Of a stretch of DNA of 64,000 nucleotides, positions 1-8,657 are shown piece after piece. Where the stretch lies: positions 62,001-126,000 of the forward strand of contig JAUNOY010000003.1 in the NCBI GenBank assembly GCA_030536995.1, given 5' to 3'. Below the pieces are notes generated by a model that saw nothing but the letters and a program-made list of their open reading frames with translations, searched no databases and had not been told where the DNA came from. How positions within the stretch are numbered: position 1 is the first letter of the stretch; the number at the start of each line of letters is the position of its first letter. The DNA is from Eubacteriales bacterium (GTDB lineage Bacteria; Bacillota; Clostridia; Lachnospirales; Lachnospiraceae). The position numbers were made by a program, and so were the translations under genes.

Positions 1-489
1 AGCAGTACGTCCAAAGAAAAGAAGTACAAACAGCAAAATGCACCACCATGATTTCTCCCAGTTATCCCAGTTTAGACCATATGCCTTTCGCTTTTCCTTT
101 CCTGCTATTAAAAGAAATATCCAGAACAGAATTCCTCCTATAATGATAACATTATTGATTATCTGCTCCCATACGGAAATCGTTATTCCGTTTACAGTGA
201 TGCTTTTCGGTGCAAAAACAGAAATCACAGACACTCCGATCATAACTGCCGTAAGCAGTAAAAATAAAATATACAAGCCTTTTGGCAGCGTCTTATCTCC
301 TTTTTTCGTCAGAAGTAATCCAAGCATCACACCTGCTGCCGGATACATCATCTGCGCATTTGGAAAGGCTCCCACATCAGCTCCTCTTGCATTTCCGTAC
401 CACATCAAAAGTCCCATCAAAAAGGTGATTCCGTAAGCCACTGCAAGGTAAATCCACAATCTTTTTTTCTCTGTATTTCCCTTTTCCAT
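1..489 (-). CDS. CPBP-family intramembrane protease-like protein, N-terminal part (cut by window edge)
   Basis: This reading frame runs from an ATG at 489 leftward off the window, so only the first 163 residues are visible. It begins MEKGNTEKKRLW and has about five hydrophobic segments (near residues 12-30, 47-62, 72-90, 108-128 and 146-160). It also carries the PAAGVMLGLLLTKKG stretch seen at the start of CPBP (CAAX protease / bacteriocin-processing) membrane proteins. The catalytic EExxxR and HxxxN motifs would lie beyond the edge, so activity cannot be judged. It lies 36 bases after a DUF3887-type lipoprotein in the same direction and is probably the last seen gene of the LytTR/GHKL operon. 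Family assignment is fairly likely; substrate is unknown. Confidence 0.7.
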   Translation of the reverse strand, partial: MEKGNTEKKRLWIYLAVAYGITFLMGLLMWYGNARGADVGAFPNAQMMYPAAGVMLGLLLTKKGDKTLPKGLYILFLLLTAVMIGVSVISVFAPKSITVNGITISVWEQIINNVIIIGGILFWIFLLIAGKEKRKAYGLNWDNWEKSWWCILLFVLLFFGRTA

Positions 490-525
490 AAATCTTTATC
501 TCCTTTTAAAACTACGTCCCTGTGA

Positions 526-957
526 TTATTTGATCAGAAACTGAATCATCTCCATATTCTGGTCAAAGGCTACTGTAAATTGTATTTTGCCATCTTCGTA
601 ATCCCCGACCATAACGGCTCCTGCGTAATCAATTCCGGCATTTTTGTCTGTTCCCCCCATAACAACACTTTTACTGATTTCCTCAAAAGCGCCGCATTTA
701 TCAAGATAAGGGTCACATGCCTGTGCAAACTGTTCCACTGTAATGCTCTCCTTGAGTTCATCGGAACCCATTTCCCAAAGCGCCTCATAATCTCTGGCAT
801 TAAAAAGCTCTATGGACTGTTCCGCTTTCTCCTTTACTGCAGACTCTTCAAAACCTTCCGGAAGCTTTGCTTTGCCGCAGCCTGTCAGTATCACTGCTGC
901 CAGAAGCGCTGCTGTTCCTCTTACCAGTACCCGTGTAATGTGTTCTCTTTTTTTCAT
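526..957 (-). CDS. DUF3887-type lipoprotein
   Basis: A 143-residue lipoprotein: a basic start, a hydrophobic segment, and the lipobox LTGC with the lipidated cysteine at residue 27. The mature part (about residues 35-143) resembles DUF3887, a small NTF2/cystatin-like fold: an ELFNARDYEALW helix followed by beta strands. An AGGAGG site eight bases before the ATG supports the start. It lies 18 bases after the GHKL kinase and just before the CPBP-type membrane protein. DUF3887 proteins often accompany CPBP membrane proteases in Firmicutes. Function is unknown; an extracytoplasmic role at the membrane is inferred from the lipobox. Confidence 0.7.
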   Translation of the reverse strand: MKKREHITRVLVRGTAALLAAVILTGCGKAKLPEGFEESAVKEKAEQSIELFNARDYEALWEMGSDELKESITVEQFAQACDPYLDKCGAFEEISKSVVMGGTDKNAGIDYAGAVMVGDYEDGKIQFTVAFDQNMEMIQFLIK

Positions 958-975
958 CTCATTTTCCTCCTCTTC

Positions 976-2226
976 TCACCCCGGAAAAACAAGGGTGACT
1001 GAAAAAATATTTTCTTTATATTCAATTTTTATCTCACCGTTATAACGCTCCACCGCATGACGTACATTAGAAAGTCCGATTCCTTCATGTCCTTTCTTCT
1101 GAGAATGTCCGGGCTCATACTGCATCTTAGAGGGATTCCAGATTTTCACAACTGTGAAATCCTGAATCTGCTCTCCCCGCAGTTTTAACCAGAAATCTTC
1201 TTTTCCTTCTCCTTCTTCAATGGCATTATCCAGAAGATTTGCAAAAATCGTTGTCAGATCCATATCTGATATTTCATCAAAATTGATTCCTCCAAGATTG
1301 CATTCCACCTGATTTGGCGACAATCGTCTGAACTTGTCATTTAATATAATATTCAGCATACGGTTATCCGAATAAAACTTCATACCAAGACTATTCAGCA
1401 TATTGTGAACATCCTGAAAATACTGGCTGTCATCCATTTTTGCAGACTCTTCCAAAACATGAAGATGATTTCTGATATCGTGAATGATCTTTCGGGAACG
1501 ATTATAATTTTTTTCCATTTCCTCATAATACTGATGGGTGAGTTCATTCTGCTGTTCCATAAGCGCAAGCCTGTGCTTCAGTTCCCTGTTTGCCGCAACT
1601 TCATACCACACATAGATACAGTATCCGTTCAAAAAAAGGAATAACACACAGTAAAGAATAATCCATTCATAACCGTATCGTATAAAAAAGACGTCTCCTG
1701 CGCTTAAATACATAAAAATCAAAATAAAACTGAGTACAGGTACAAGTAGCATCCCCTTTATCTTCAGGTTTTTTCTGTCAAATACTCCTCTTTTTTGTAC
1801 AAGTACCCGAAGCCCTGCTGTTGCAATTACAATACACAGACATTTCAGCAACTGAATGCTACAGCTTCTGACAACCAATTCCATGGAAATCCATCTCTCC
1901 GCCCATATTACAGCGGAAATCGCAATCAACTGAGCTGCATAGGTAACCGCATAAAAAATCATCTGGTATAAAAGCCAGTTTCTGCTCCTGTGATAAAAAA
2001 TCCACCCGATCAGAAGATAGTATGCAGACAAAATCACCATGGTAATTACATCATTCAACCACAGATTCGGTATAATATAATTCAATGCGCCGTATATAAT
2101 CCACACCGTCGTTCTCAGCCACTGGGGACCTTTCGGCTTAAACTCTCCAGCTTTTAAAAACCATATTGCGCTGAACGTATAAGTAAGAATTCCCAGCATC
2201 AGTGCAAAAAGAATCACAGCATTCAT
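976..2226 (-). CDS. GHKL-domain sensor histidine kinase (AgrC/ComD-like)
   Basis: A membrane sensor kinase of about 416 residues. The first ~195 residues contain roughly six hydrophobic helices, followed by a coiled segment and a phospho-acceptor region with HDIRNHLHVLEES. The C-terminal ATPase has the N-box NLLDNAIEEG and the G-box GIGLSNVRHAVE. This layout is that of kinases that sense peptides in AgrC/ComD-like systems. I chose the ATG at 2226 because GGAAGG lies about eight bases before it; a GTG at 2235 overlapping the regulator's stop is possible. It is translationally coupled to the LytTR regulator. No AgrB or AgrD-like gene is seen, so the signal is unknown. Confidence 0.85.
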   Translation of the reverse strand: MNAVILFALMLGILTYTFSAIWFLKAGEFKPKGPQWLRTTVWIIYGALNYIIPNLWLNDVITMVILSAYYLLIGWIFYHRSRNWLLYQMIFYAVTYAAQLIAISAVIWAERWISMELVVRSCSIQLLKCLCIVIATAGLRVLVQKRGVFDRKNLKIKGMLLVPVLSFILIFMYLSAGDVFFIRYGYEWIILYCVLFLFLNGYCIYVWYEVAANRELKHRLALMEQQNELTHQYYEEMEKNYNRSRKIIHDIRNHLHVLEESAKMDDSQYFQDVHNMLNSLGMKFYSDNRMLNIILNDKFRRLSPNQVECNLGGINFDEISDMDLTTIFANLLDNAIEEGEGKEDFWLKLRGEQIQDFTVVKIWNPSKMQYEPGHSQKKGHEGIGLSNVRHAVERYNGEIKIEYKENIFSVTLVFPG

Positions 2227-2231
2227 TTCTG

Positions 2232-2939
2232 TCACCTTCCTTCCAAACGCCCTGACAGATAGGTCATAAGCTCCTGTTTCCAGGTTTTCTGTTTCTTCTG
2301 GGATAAAGGAAGCTCCATTTTATTATCCATGATAATCTGCTGACTTTTTACGTTTTTCACATGGAGCATATTTACTACAAAGCTCTGATGGGGCATGGAA
2401 AACCCGTAAACCTCCATTCTTTTTGCCACATTTGTAATTCTCTCCACCATATAATATTCTTCGCTTTCTGTCACAATACGGACTCGCCTGTTCTCGTATT
2501 CAAAGAAATAAATATCCGAAACCGGCAGGCATACAACGCCGTCTACTGTATGAAAATCCACAATTATTCTTTTTTCTCTATTTCTCATATAGCGAAAAAT
2601 TTCTTCCAACACTCCTGTGACTGCCTTTTTGTTTACAGGCTTTAAGAGATACTGAAAAGCATGGACGCCAAAAGCTCCTGCCACATAATCGCGGTACGCT
2701 GTAAGGTACACAATCTTCGTGTCCTTATCAAGACGCCGGATTGCCTTTCCCGTCTCAATCCCATTCATTCCTTTCATGTCTATATCAAGAAAAACAGCCT
2801 CATAGCCTTCGTAGTTTTCCACAAGCTTCTCTCCGGAAGAAAAACATACCACTTCAATGGAGGAGTCCCATTCTTCAATGATATTTTTCACTTCTGAGAC
2901 AATTCTTTCTTCGTCGTCACAAACTGCAATCTTATACAT
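2232..2939 (-). CDS. LytTR-family response regulator
   Basis: A 235-residue regulator. The receiver domain (about 1-120) has the acidic pair DDE at 8-10, phospho-acceptor D52 in FLDIDMKGMNG, T in VYLTA and K in YLLKPV. The LytTR DNA-binding domain (about 135-230) contains FFEYENRRVRIVT and ends with a basic tail. It is the first gene of an operon with the GHKL kinase, the DUF3887 lipoprotein and the CPBP-type protease. LytTR regulators usually bind paired repeats upstream of their own or neighbouring operons. The divergent lipoprotein gene at 3122 shares the upstream region and is a plausible target. Confidence 0.9.
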   Translation of the reverse strand: MYKIAVCDDEERIVSEVKNIIEEWDSSIEVVCFSSGEKLVENYEGYEAVFLDIDMKGMNGIETGKAIRRLDKDTKIVYLTAYRDYVAGAFGVHAFQYLLKPVNKKAVTGVLEEIFRYMRNREKRIIVDFHTVDGVVCLPVSDIYFFEYENRRVRIVTESEEYYMVERITNVAKRMEVYGFSMPHQSFVVNMLHVKNVKSQQIIMDNKMELPLSQKKQKTWKQELMTYLSGRLEGR

Positions 2940-3061
2940 GTTTCCTTCCCTTTCTTACTTCTACAATATACGTATTTTATTTTAAATTGTAAATACATCA
3001 TACACAAGAGACAAAATTCATGTATTAAAAGACGAAATTGTAAAGCTTTGTGATTTTCGCC

Positions 3062-3090
3062 TTTACAAACAGACAGGAACATACTATAGT
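3062..3090 (+). promoter_or_regulatory. sigma-A-type promoter for the 3122 lipoprotein gene
   Basis: TTTACA (3062-3067) and TATAGT (3085-3090) are separated by 17 bases, with the ATG at 3122 and an AAAGGA site between. This is a near-consensus housekeeping promoter in the divergent region shared with the LytTR regulator. Confidence 0.6.
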
Positions 3091-3121
3091 AGTCTAAATG
3101 AAACAACGAAAGGAAATCACC

Positions 3122-3697
3122 ATGAAAAAAACAAAACTTTTTCTCATCCTCTGCGCCACAGCCCTTCTCTGCGGCTGCTCCAAGCCTGCTCCTGAAGAAC
3201 CCTATGTGCCTGAAGATGGGATTGCCCGCCTTGGAAGCCGTATTACCGTAGAGCCCTTCGACCAGCTTACCCTTCTGGAGGTAAACGATTCCCTTAGCAA
3301 AAAAGGACTGTATTATGCCACATGGAAAGACGGCGAAGCCTCTCCTTATGAGAACCGACAGGGCGATACCGTAGACCTTTACGATGCACAGCTTACTTTT
3401 CTGGCAAGTGAAGCAGTAGATGAACTGGAAGCCAAAGAAAATTATAATTTCTGGATTTCTACAGCAGAAGAAAACTACGATGTATACGAAACAGAAACCA
3501 TCACCTGTAATGAGCAGGAATATACGCTTATGTCCTATAACCGTAACGATGAAGACTCTCCTCATCCCCACGGAATGTCTGCTTTCGCAATCAATGGCAA
3601 GACCGGAGTTTGTATTGAGTTTACCTGTTCTGAAGATTACAACAAAGACTTAAAACCAATCTTGACAGATTTTTTGGAACACTGTAAGATCGGATAA
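3122..3697 (+). CDS. Small lipoprotein of unknown function
   Basis: A 191-residue predicted lipoprotein: MKKTKLFLILCATALLCGC with the lipobox LLCGC and the lipidated cysteine at residue 19. The open frame extends eight codons further upstream to 3098, but the ATG at 3122 has an AAAGGA ribosome site at normal spacing and begins the signal peptide. The mature part is acidic and has no motif that I recognise; it ends in a pattern (FAINGKTGVCIEFTC, then FLEHCKIG) typical of small secreted globular domains. It is divergent from the LytTR operon and could be controlled by it. No function is assigned. Confidence 0.75.
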   Translation: MKKTKLFLILCATALLCGCSKPAPEEPYVPEDGIARLGSRITVEPFDQLTLLEVNDSLSKKGLYYATWKDGEASPYENRQGDTVDLYDAQLTFLASEAVDELEAKENYNFWISTAEENYDVYETETITCNEQEYTLMSYNRNDEDSPHPHGMSAFAINGKTGVCIEFTCSEDYNKDLKPILTDFLEHCKIG

Positions 3698-3703
3698 AAA
3701 AAT

Positions 3704-3739
3704 ACGGCAATTTCCTTCTTTTAAAAGGAAATTGCCGTT
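3704..3739. terminator. Bidirectional hairpin terminator
   Basis: ACGGCAATTTCC pairs with GGAAATTGCCGT around a short loop. T/A runs flank it on both sides, and it lies between the convergent lipoprotein and RNase H genes. Confidence 0.75.
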
Positions 3740-3840
3740 TATGAACTGCACTGTTAGATTCTTGGCGCAGAATATTCCTCCATCCACGCTCCGCTAAGTA
3801 TTGTGTATTCTTCCTGCAGCTTTCAATTTTCATCCTGCTC

Positions 3841-4530
3841 TTAGTCTGTATCTTTATCCAAAAGAGCTTTTTTCGCAAGCTGATCTGCCTCTTCATTGTA
3901 ATAGTCACCTGTATGAGCAGCTACTTTGCGAAAAGCAATTCTTATTTTCCCTGCGCAGTTCTGCATATAGGCTGCATATTTCTGTGTAAGCTCCATCTTT
4001 GCCCGCCATGCGCCTGTAACCCATTTCTCGATTCCCTCATAGTCGTAGCGGATTTCAATGGAGGCATATCCCTGTTCCAACGCCCACCTGACGGCTGTCA
4101 TTGCCCCCAGCATTTCTCCTGCTACATTTCGGATTTTAACCCCCTGTGAATCAGTTCCGCTTCCCGATTTCTCTGTTACTTTCCCATCCGGTGTGAGAAA
4201 AACACAGCCATAGGAATATTTTCCCAGAGAAACCTCGAAGCTTCCGTCCACATAGGCAATCATGCCGTCATCCGGCATTTCATAAACCGGTCTTCCTTTT
4301 GCGTCAAATTTTACTTCCTTTCTGTCTGAAGAAGTCTTTGTTTCCACAGAGGTTCCAAAGGGCATTCCATCCAGTTCCCCTTTTAAATATGCCTGCGCGC
4401 CGTTTCTGGTGGGAAAACTCATAAATTCTGCTCCAGAATATCCGGACGTTGCCTTCTGACACTCTGCCCATGTTTCAAAAATTCCTGTTTTATATCCTTT
4501 TCTTACTGCATAAAATTTTTTCTTAGCCAT
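3841..4530 (-). CDS. Ribonuclease H with N-terminal viroplasmin (hybrid-binding) domain
   Basis: A 229-residue protein that should cleave the RNA strand of RNA/DNA hybrids in the cytoplasm. Residues 1-52 form the caulimovirus viroplasmin-like domain that binds hybrids (KFYAVRKGYKTGIFETWAEC, then FPTRNGAQAYL). Residues ~88-225 form the RNase H fold, with the expected acidic residues at D95 (YVDGSF), E139 (NVAGEM), D163 (EIRYDYEG) and D216 (NEEADQLA), plus the histidine loop AAHTGDYYN. This two-domain layout is common in Clostridia. The gene stands alone, convergent with the lipoprotein and divergent from the FliB-like gene. An AGAGG site precedes the ATG. Confidence 0.9.
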   Translation of the reverse strand: MAKKKFYAVRKGYKTGIFETWAECQKATSGYSGAEFMSFPTRNGAQAYLKGELDGMPFGTSVETKTSSDRKEVKFDAKGRPVYEMPDDGMIAYVDGSFEVSLGKYSYGCVFLTPDGKVTEKSGSGTDSQGVKIRNVAGEMLGAMTAVRWALEQGYASIEIRYDYEGIEKWVTGAWRAKMELTQKYAAYMQNCAGKIRIAFRKVAAHTGDYYNEEADQLAKKALLDKDTD

Positions 4531-4590
4531 AAAATACCTCTTTTATCTTCAACCCTTAATTTTTTTCTAATCTTTAGTTAATCATTTTTA

Positions 4591-4619
4591 TTGCAACATT
4601 GCAAGACGGGTCTTATAAT
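4591..4619 (+). promoter_or_regulatory. Promoter for the FliB-like gene
   Basis: TTGCAA (4591-4596) and TATAAT (4614-4619) have a 17-base spacer, 30 bases before the chosen ATG. Confidence 0.65.
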
Positions 4620-4649
4620 ATTTTAGTAAAAATTCTAGGAGGTTCCCAT

Positions 4650-5804
4650 ATGCAGATTACAAAACCTGATTATTATAAAGAATTTTCCTGCATTGCAGGA
4701 GACTGTCCGGATACCTGCTGCGCAGGCTGGCAGATTATGATCGATGAAAAAAGTCTCGGCAAATACCGTCGCCTGACAGGAGATTTCCGCGCCCGTCTCC
4801 ACAATGGTATTGACTGGAAAGACAAGACCTTTCGCCAGTACAGACGACGCTGTGAGTTTCTTAACGAAGACAATCTCTGCGACATCTACAGCGAAGCCGG
4901 TAAAGATATGCTCTGTCATACCTGCCGTACCTATCCCAGACATATCGAAGAGTTCGATGGCTTACGGGAAATCTCACTCTCCCTTTCCTGTCCTGAGGCT
5001 GCACGAATCCTTCTTGGTATGAAACACAAGGTGAAGTTTCTCACTACAGAAAAAAATTTTCCTGAAGAAACCTACGAAGAATTTGATTACCTTCTTTTCA
5101 CAGCCTTAATGGATACCCGCGATTACTTTCTTGAAATTATTCAGAACCGCAGCACTCCGATGTCTCTGCGACTCTGTAAGCTATTGGCATGTGCCCATGA
5201 TTTCCAACTTTGCTATGACAAAAATGAGCTGTACAAATGGGAGGACTTCCGAAACCGTCATATCTCCTCCGGTTTCGGAGAAATCTTTCTCTCCAGAGTT
5301 CAAAAATGGAAAAATCATGAGGATAATCGTCATTCCCTTATTACCCGTATGTGGAAAACTATCCTTCCTGAAATGGAAATACTAAGCCCCGGATGGCACG
5401 AATTTCTTGGAGAAAGGCTACTCTATCTGTATACCGGCGGAGAAATTGCATATTACCAGCGCCTCAACGCATTCAGTCACGCAAATCCGGATTGGGAAAT
5501 CCAGATGGAACAGCTTCTTGTATACTGGATTTTCACTTATTTCTGCGGCGCTGTCTATGACGGCGAAATCTTTGCCAAGGTAAAAATGGCAGTCGTATCC
5601 ACCCTTTTTATCCGTGACCTGGCAGCCGGACGCTTTACGGAAAACGAGGAAAATTTAAGCTTTACAGAGCTTGTGACTATCTGTTACCGTTTTTCCAGAG
5701 AGCTGGAACATTCCGATCCAAATCTCAACAAGCTGGAAGAAATTCTCTCCAAAGATGAACTTTTTTCTCTGGCTGATTTACTGAAAATCTGTGAAACACC
5801 CTGA
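4650..5804 (+). CDS. fliB: FliB-family flagellin lysine-N-methylase-like protein
   Basis: A 384-residue protein with the N-terminal cysteine cluster of the FliB / YkgJ-like family: CIAGDCPDTCCAGWQ near residues 11-25, then CEFLNEDNLCDIY and MLCHTCRTYPR. These cysteines probably hold an iron-sulfur or zinc centre. Known FliB proteins methylate lysines of flagellin. No flagellar gene is visible in this window, and FliB-like proteins are common in non-motile Lachnospiraceae, so the substrate may be another surface protein. The start at 4650 is chosen over an upstream in-frame ATG at 4599 because AGGAGG lies seven bases before it and the promoter -10 lies between the two. Confidence 0.75.
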   Translation: MQITKPDYYKEFSCIAGDCPDTCCAGWQIMIDEKSLGKYRRLTGDFRARLHNGIDWKDKTFRQYRRRCEFLNEDNLCDIYSEAGKDMLCHTCRTYPRHIEEFDGLREISLSLSCPEAARILLGMKHKVKFLTTEKNFPEETYEEFDYLLFTALMDTRDYFLEIIQNRSTPMSLRLCKLLACAHDFQLCYDKNELYKWEDFRNRHISSGFGEIFLSRVQKWKNHEDNRHSLITRMWKTILPEMEILSPGWHEFLGERLLYLYTGGEIAYYQRLNAFSHANPDWEIQMEQLLVYWIFTYFCGAVYDGEIFAKVKMAVVSTLFIRDLAAGRFTENEENLSFTELVTICYRFSRELEHSDPNLNKLEEILSKDELFSLADLLKICETP

Positions 5805-5809
5805 AAATA

Positions 5810-5855
5810 AAAACGGAAAGATTACACTGCATCTCTGTTGTAATCTCTCCGTTTT
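5810..5855. terminator. Hairpin terminator between fliB-like gene and niaR
   Basis: AAACGGAAAGATTACA pairs imperfectly with TGTAATCTCTCCGTTT. The hairpin is followed by T residues and lies between convergent genes. Confidence 0.7.
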
Positions 5856-5893
5856 ATGATTATTTATATTATTACCGGAATATAGCCCTGCAC

Positions 5894-6403
5894 TTATCGT
5901 TCTGCCAAAAAATGTTTCAGTCGCATTTCTTCCTCAATACCATCCAGGTCTTCCTCTGATTCCGCCGTGACCGTATGGTAATGATATCCATGGGTTACCC
6001 TGTTTAAAGGGCTGCAGGTACCTTCTGATATGTTTTTCACAAAGGCTGCCGCTTTTTTGCGGGAATCCACATTCAGTTCCGCGCGAAGCTCTCCATAAAG
6101 CTCATGCTTCACAAAAATATCCTTCACGCAGCCGCCACAGTCCGCAACAAGATTCAGTTCCTCCTGAATCCTGTCGTCACCGTGCTGTACATAGAATACT
6201 CTGGACGCCTTATCGCTTCTCTGACAGAGATACCCTCTGTTTGTAGATAAAATATCATATCCTTCTGCACGGAGAAGGGCAATATCCTGAACAATCACCT
6301 GTCTGCTTACATGAAATTTCTCTGCAAGCAGGGTTCCGGATGCCGCTTTTCCGTTTCCGGTAATGAAGTTTATAATTTCCTGTCTGCGTTCTTCTCCGCT
6401 CAT
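5894..6403 (-). CDS. niaR: NiaR-type NAD biosynthesis repressor
   Basis: A 169-residue regulator. An N-terminal winged helix-turn-helix (SGTLLAEKFHVSRQVIVQDI) is followed by the 3H domain that binds nicotinic acid, with its conserved histidine segments (KHELYGELRAELN, and the cluster HGYHYHTV). This matches the YrxA/NiaR family, which represses NAD synthesis or niacin uptake genes when niacin is present. The ATG at 6403 has AAGGA ten bases upstream; an in-frame TTG at 6433 has no better site. It is the last gene of nadA-nadB-nadC-niaR, so it probably controls its own operon through the palindrome at 9628-9655. Confidence 0.88.
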   Translation of the reverse strand: MSGEERRQEIINFITGNGKAASGTLLAEKFHVSRQVIVQDIALLRAEGYDILSTNRGYLCQRSDKASRVFYVQHGDDRIQEELNLVADCGGCVKDIFVKHELYGELRAELNVDSRKKAAAFVKNISEGTCSPLNRVTHGYHYHTVTAESEEDLDGIEEEMRLKHFLAER

Positions 6404-6468
6404 GAATATCCAATCCTTTCGATAATTCCCCAAGTGAAGCAGATTTTTCTTATCCGCTTTTCTCTTTT

Positions 6469-7323
6469 TTATTCTGTCGCGTGAAGATTTTTCATGGAAA
6501 TATCGAGGATTGGAGAAGAATGTGTAAGAGCACCGCTGCTGATATAATCAACTCCGATTTCCACAAGTCTGTCTACGTTTTCCCTTGTAACATTTCCGGA
6601 ACACTCAGTCTCTGCACGGCCGTCAATCAGGGCAACCGCCTCTCGCATCATATCCGGCGTCATATTGTCCAGCATAATGATATCTGCCCCTGCTTCTACA
6701 GCCTCTTTTACCATCTCAAGATTCTCAACCTCAATTTCAATCTTGCGCACAAAAGGTGCATACTCTTTCGCCATCTCAATTGCCTTTGTTACACTTCCTG
6801 CTGCTCCGATATGGTTATCTTTCAGAAGTATTCCATCAGAAAGATTATATCTGTGATTGTAACCGCCGCCTACTTTTACCGCATATTTCTCAAATACTCT
6901 CATATTCGGAGTTGTTTTACGCGTATCCAGAAGCTTTGTTTTGCTGCCTTTGAGAAGATCTGCGATCTGTCTTGTATATGTTGCGATCCCGCTCATTCTC
7001 TGAAGATAATTGAGGGCTACGCGCTCGCCGGAAAGAAGAACACGGATATCACCTCTTACCTTCCCCATAAGCTGACCTTTTTTTACAAAATCGCCGTCTT
7101 TTACATAAAGCTCTGTCTGGGTTTCACAGTCAAGAAGCTCAAAAACACGGGCATACACCTGAAGTCCGGCAATAACTCCGTCCTCTTTACAGATTAAATC
7201 AACTTCTCCTGCTTTCGCTTCGCGCATCACTGCATTTGTTGTGATATCTTCGCTTGTGATATCTTCCTGTAACGCCTGAAGGAGAAGGTTATCCACATTT
7301 AATCCCATTGTAATTTCATTCAT
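6469..7323 (-). CDS. nadC: Quinolinate phosphoribosyltransferase (nicotinate-nucleotide pyrophosphorylase)
   Basis: A 284-residue enzyme that converts quinolinate and PRPP to nicotinate mononucleotide, CO2 and pyrophosphate, the third step of de novo NAD synthesis. Family motifs are present: ERVALNYLQRMSGIAT, DTRKTTPNMR, KVGGGYNHR, LLKDNHI, IEIEVENL and IMLDNM. The length is normal for NadC. The start overlaps the end of nadB by eight bases, showing translational coupling. It lies in the nadABC-niaR operon. Confidence 0.95.
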   Translation of the reverse strand: MNEITMGLNVDNLLLQALQEDITSEDITTNAVMREAKAGEVDLICKEDGVIAGLQVYARVFELLDCETQTELYVKDGDFVKKGQLMGKVRGDIRVLLSGERVALNYLQRMSGIATYTRQIADLLKGSKTKLLDTRKTTPNMRVFEKYAVKVGGGYNHRYNLSDGILLKDNHIGAAGSVTKAIEMAKEYAPFVRKIEIEVENLEMVKEAVEAGADIIMLDNMTPDMMREAVALIDGRAETECSGNVTRENVDRLVEIGVDYISSGALTHSSPILDISMKNLHATE

Positions 7324-8644
7324 GTTCTTTTTCTATCCTTTCGATTTCTTTTTTTACTCTATCTGCATAAGTCTCTTCCAAAGCTTTTTTGTCAAGAAGA
7401 AGCTCTGTTTTCCCTGATTCTTCTATTATAGCAATTAATTCCAGCGCTGTCTTCTCATTTTTCAAAACATCTGCTTCTTTTTCAAACTCTGCTGAAATTT
7501 TCAGAGCTGCTCTTTTGGCAAAAACAAGACTTTCCAGAAGGGAATTGCTTGCAAGACGATTGGCTCCATGAACCCCGTTACAGCTTGTTTCTCCCGCTGC
7601 ATACAAATGACTCATAGTTGTCATGCTGTCTCTGTCTACCTTAACGCCTCCCATGAAATAATGCTGGGCAGGCACTACGGGAATACACTCTTTCGTTGCA
7701 TCATAGCCTTCTTCTAGACATCTCTTATAAATATTCGGAAAATGTCTCCTTATCTCTTTTTCACCCAGAGGACGCATATCCAGCCATACATGCTCAGTGC
7801 CGTCAAGCTCCATCTGTTTATGAATTTCCCTGGTCAGAATATCTCGCGGAAAAACTTCATTTGTAAACCGTTCCATATTTTTATTGTAAAGCTTGGCACC
7901 TTCTCCCCGTACAGATTCGGAAATCAGAAATCTTCTTCCTTTTTTTCTGCAAAAAAGAGTCGTCGGATGAATCTGCACATAATCCGGATGTTCCAGCTCG
8001 ATTTCATGATTCAGGGCAATCGCCAGAGCGTCTCCGGTCAGATGCGGAAAGTTAGTTGAATTTTCGTAAAGACCACCGATTCCACCGCATGCCCAGATTG
8101 TATACGGAGCAATCACGGCTTCCAGCCCCTCTTCATCACGAAGCAGGATTCCACAGCATCTGTTATTTTTTTCCAGAATATCCACCATGGTCCTGTGTTC
8201 CAGTATCGTCACATTCGAAAGTGTCTCTACTTTTTTCAGAAGTTTACTGGTAATCTCCTCTCCTGTAATATCCTTGTGATAAAGAATCCTTGGACGGGAA
8301 TGAGCTCCTTCTCTTGTATAACGGAGTTCCCCGTTTTCCGTGGCAAAATCAACTCCTGCTGCAATCAGCTCGTTTATCACTTCTCTGGAGGAACGGATCA
8401 TAATATCTACAGACTCTTTTCTGTTCTCATAATGTCCCGCCTTCATAGTATCTTCCATAAACGCCTCGTAATCATCCTCATCATGAAGAACACAGATTCC
8501 GCCCTGCGCCAGATAAGAATCACTATCCCGTACTCCTTCTTTGGAAATAATCAGTATCTTTTTGTCAGAAGGGAGATGGAGCGCTGCAAAAAGACCTGCA
8601 ACTCCTGTTCCCACGATCACGACATCTGCCTGTATTGTTCTCAT
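7316..8644 (-). CDS. nadB: L-aspartate oxidase
   Basis: A 442-residue FAD enzyme oxidising L-aspartate to iminoaspartate for NadA. The FAD-binding VVIVGTGVAGLFAALHL opens the protein. SYLAQGGICV, HSRPRILYHKD, HPTTL, the catalytic-loop segment VRGEGAKLYN and GANRLASNSLLESLVF follow, as in succinate dehydrogenase/fumarate reductase-type flavoproteins. It is about 100 residues shorter than the E. coli enzyme because the C-terminal helical domain is reduced, as in many Firmicute NadB proteins. The gene lies 13 bases after nadA and overlaps nadC. Confidence 0.93.
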   Translation of the reverse strand: MRTIQADVVIVGTGVAGLFAALHLPSDKKILIISKEGVRDSDSYLAQGGICVLHDEDDYEAFMEDTMKAGHYENRKESVDIMIRSSREVINELIAAGVDFATENGELRYTREGAHSRPRILYHKDITGEEITSKLLKKVETLSNVTILEHRTMVDILEKNNRCCGILLRDEEGLEAVIAPYTIWACGGIGGLYENSTNFPHLTGDALAIALNHEIELEHPDYVQIHPTTLFCRKKGRRFLISESVRGEGAKLYNKNMERFTNEVFPRDILTREIHKQMELDGTEHVWLDMRPLGEKEIRRHFPNIYKRCLEEGYDATKECIPVVPAQHYFMGGVKVDRDSMTTMSHLYAAGETSCNGVHGANRLASNSLLESLVFAKRAALKISAEFEKEADVLKNEKTALELIAIIEESGKTELLLDKKALEETYADRVKKEIERIEKEHE

Positions 8645-8657
8645 AATTTTTCCTGCC

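Noticed and set aside
976-2939. Agr-type quorum-sensing locus
   Set aside because: Kinase and regulator types fit, but no AgrB- or AgrD-like gene is seen within the window.
2888-3571. Open frame of 227 codons on the minus strand opposite the 3122 lipoprotein gene
   Set aside because: It overlaps a gene with a clear signal peptide, promoter and ribosome site, and its own sequence has no domain pattern or ribosome site.
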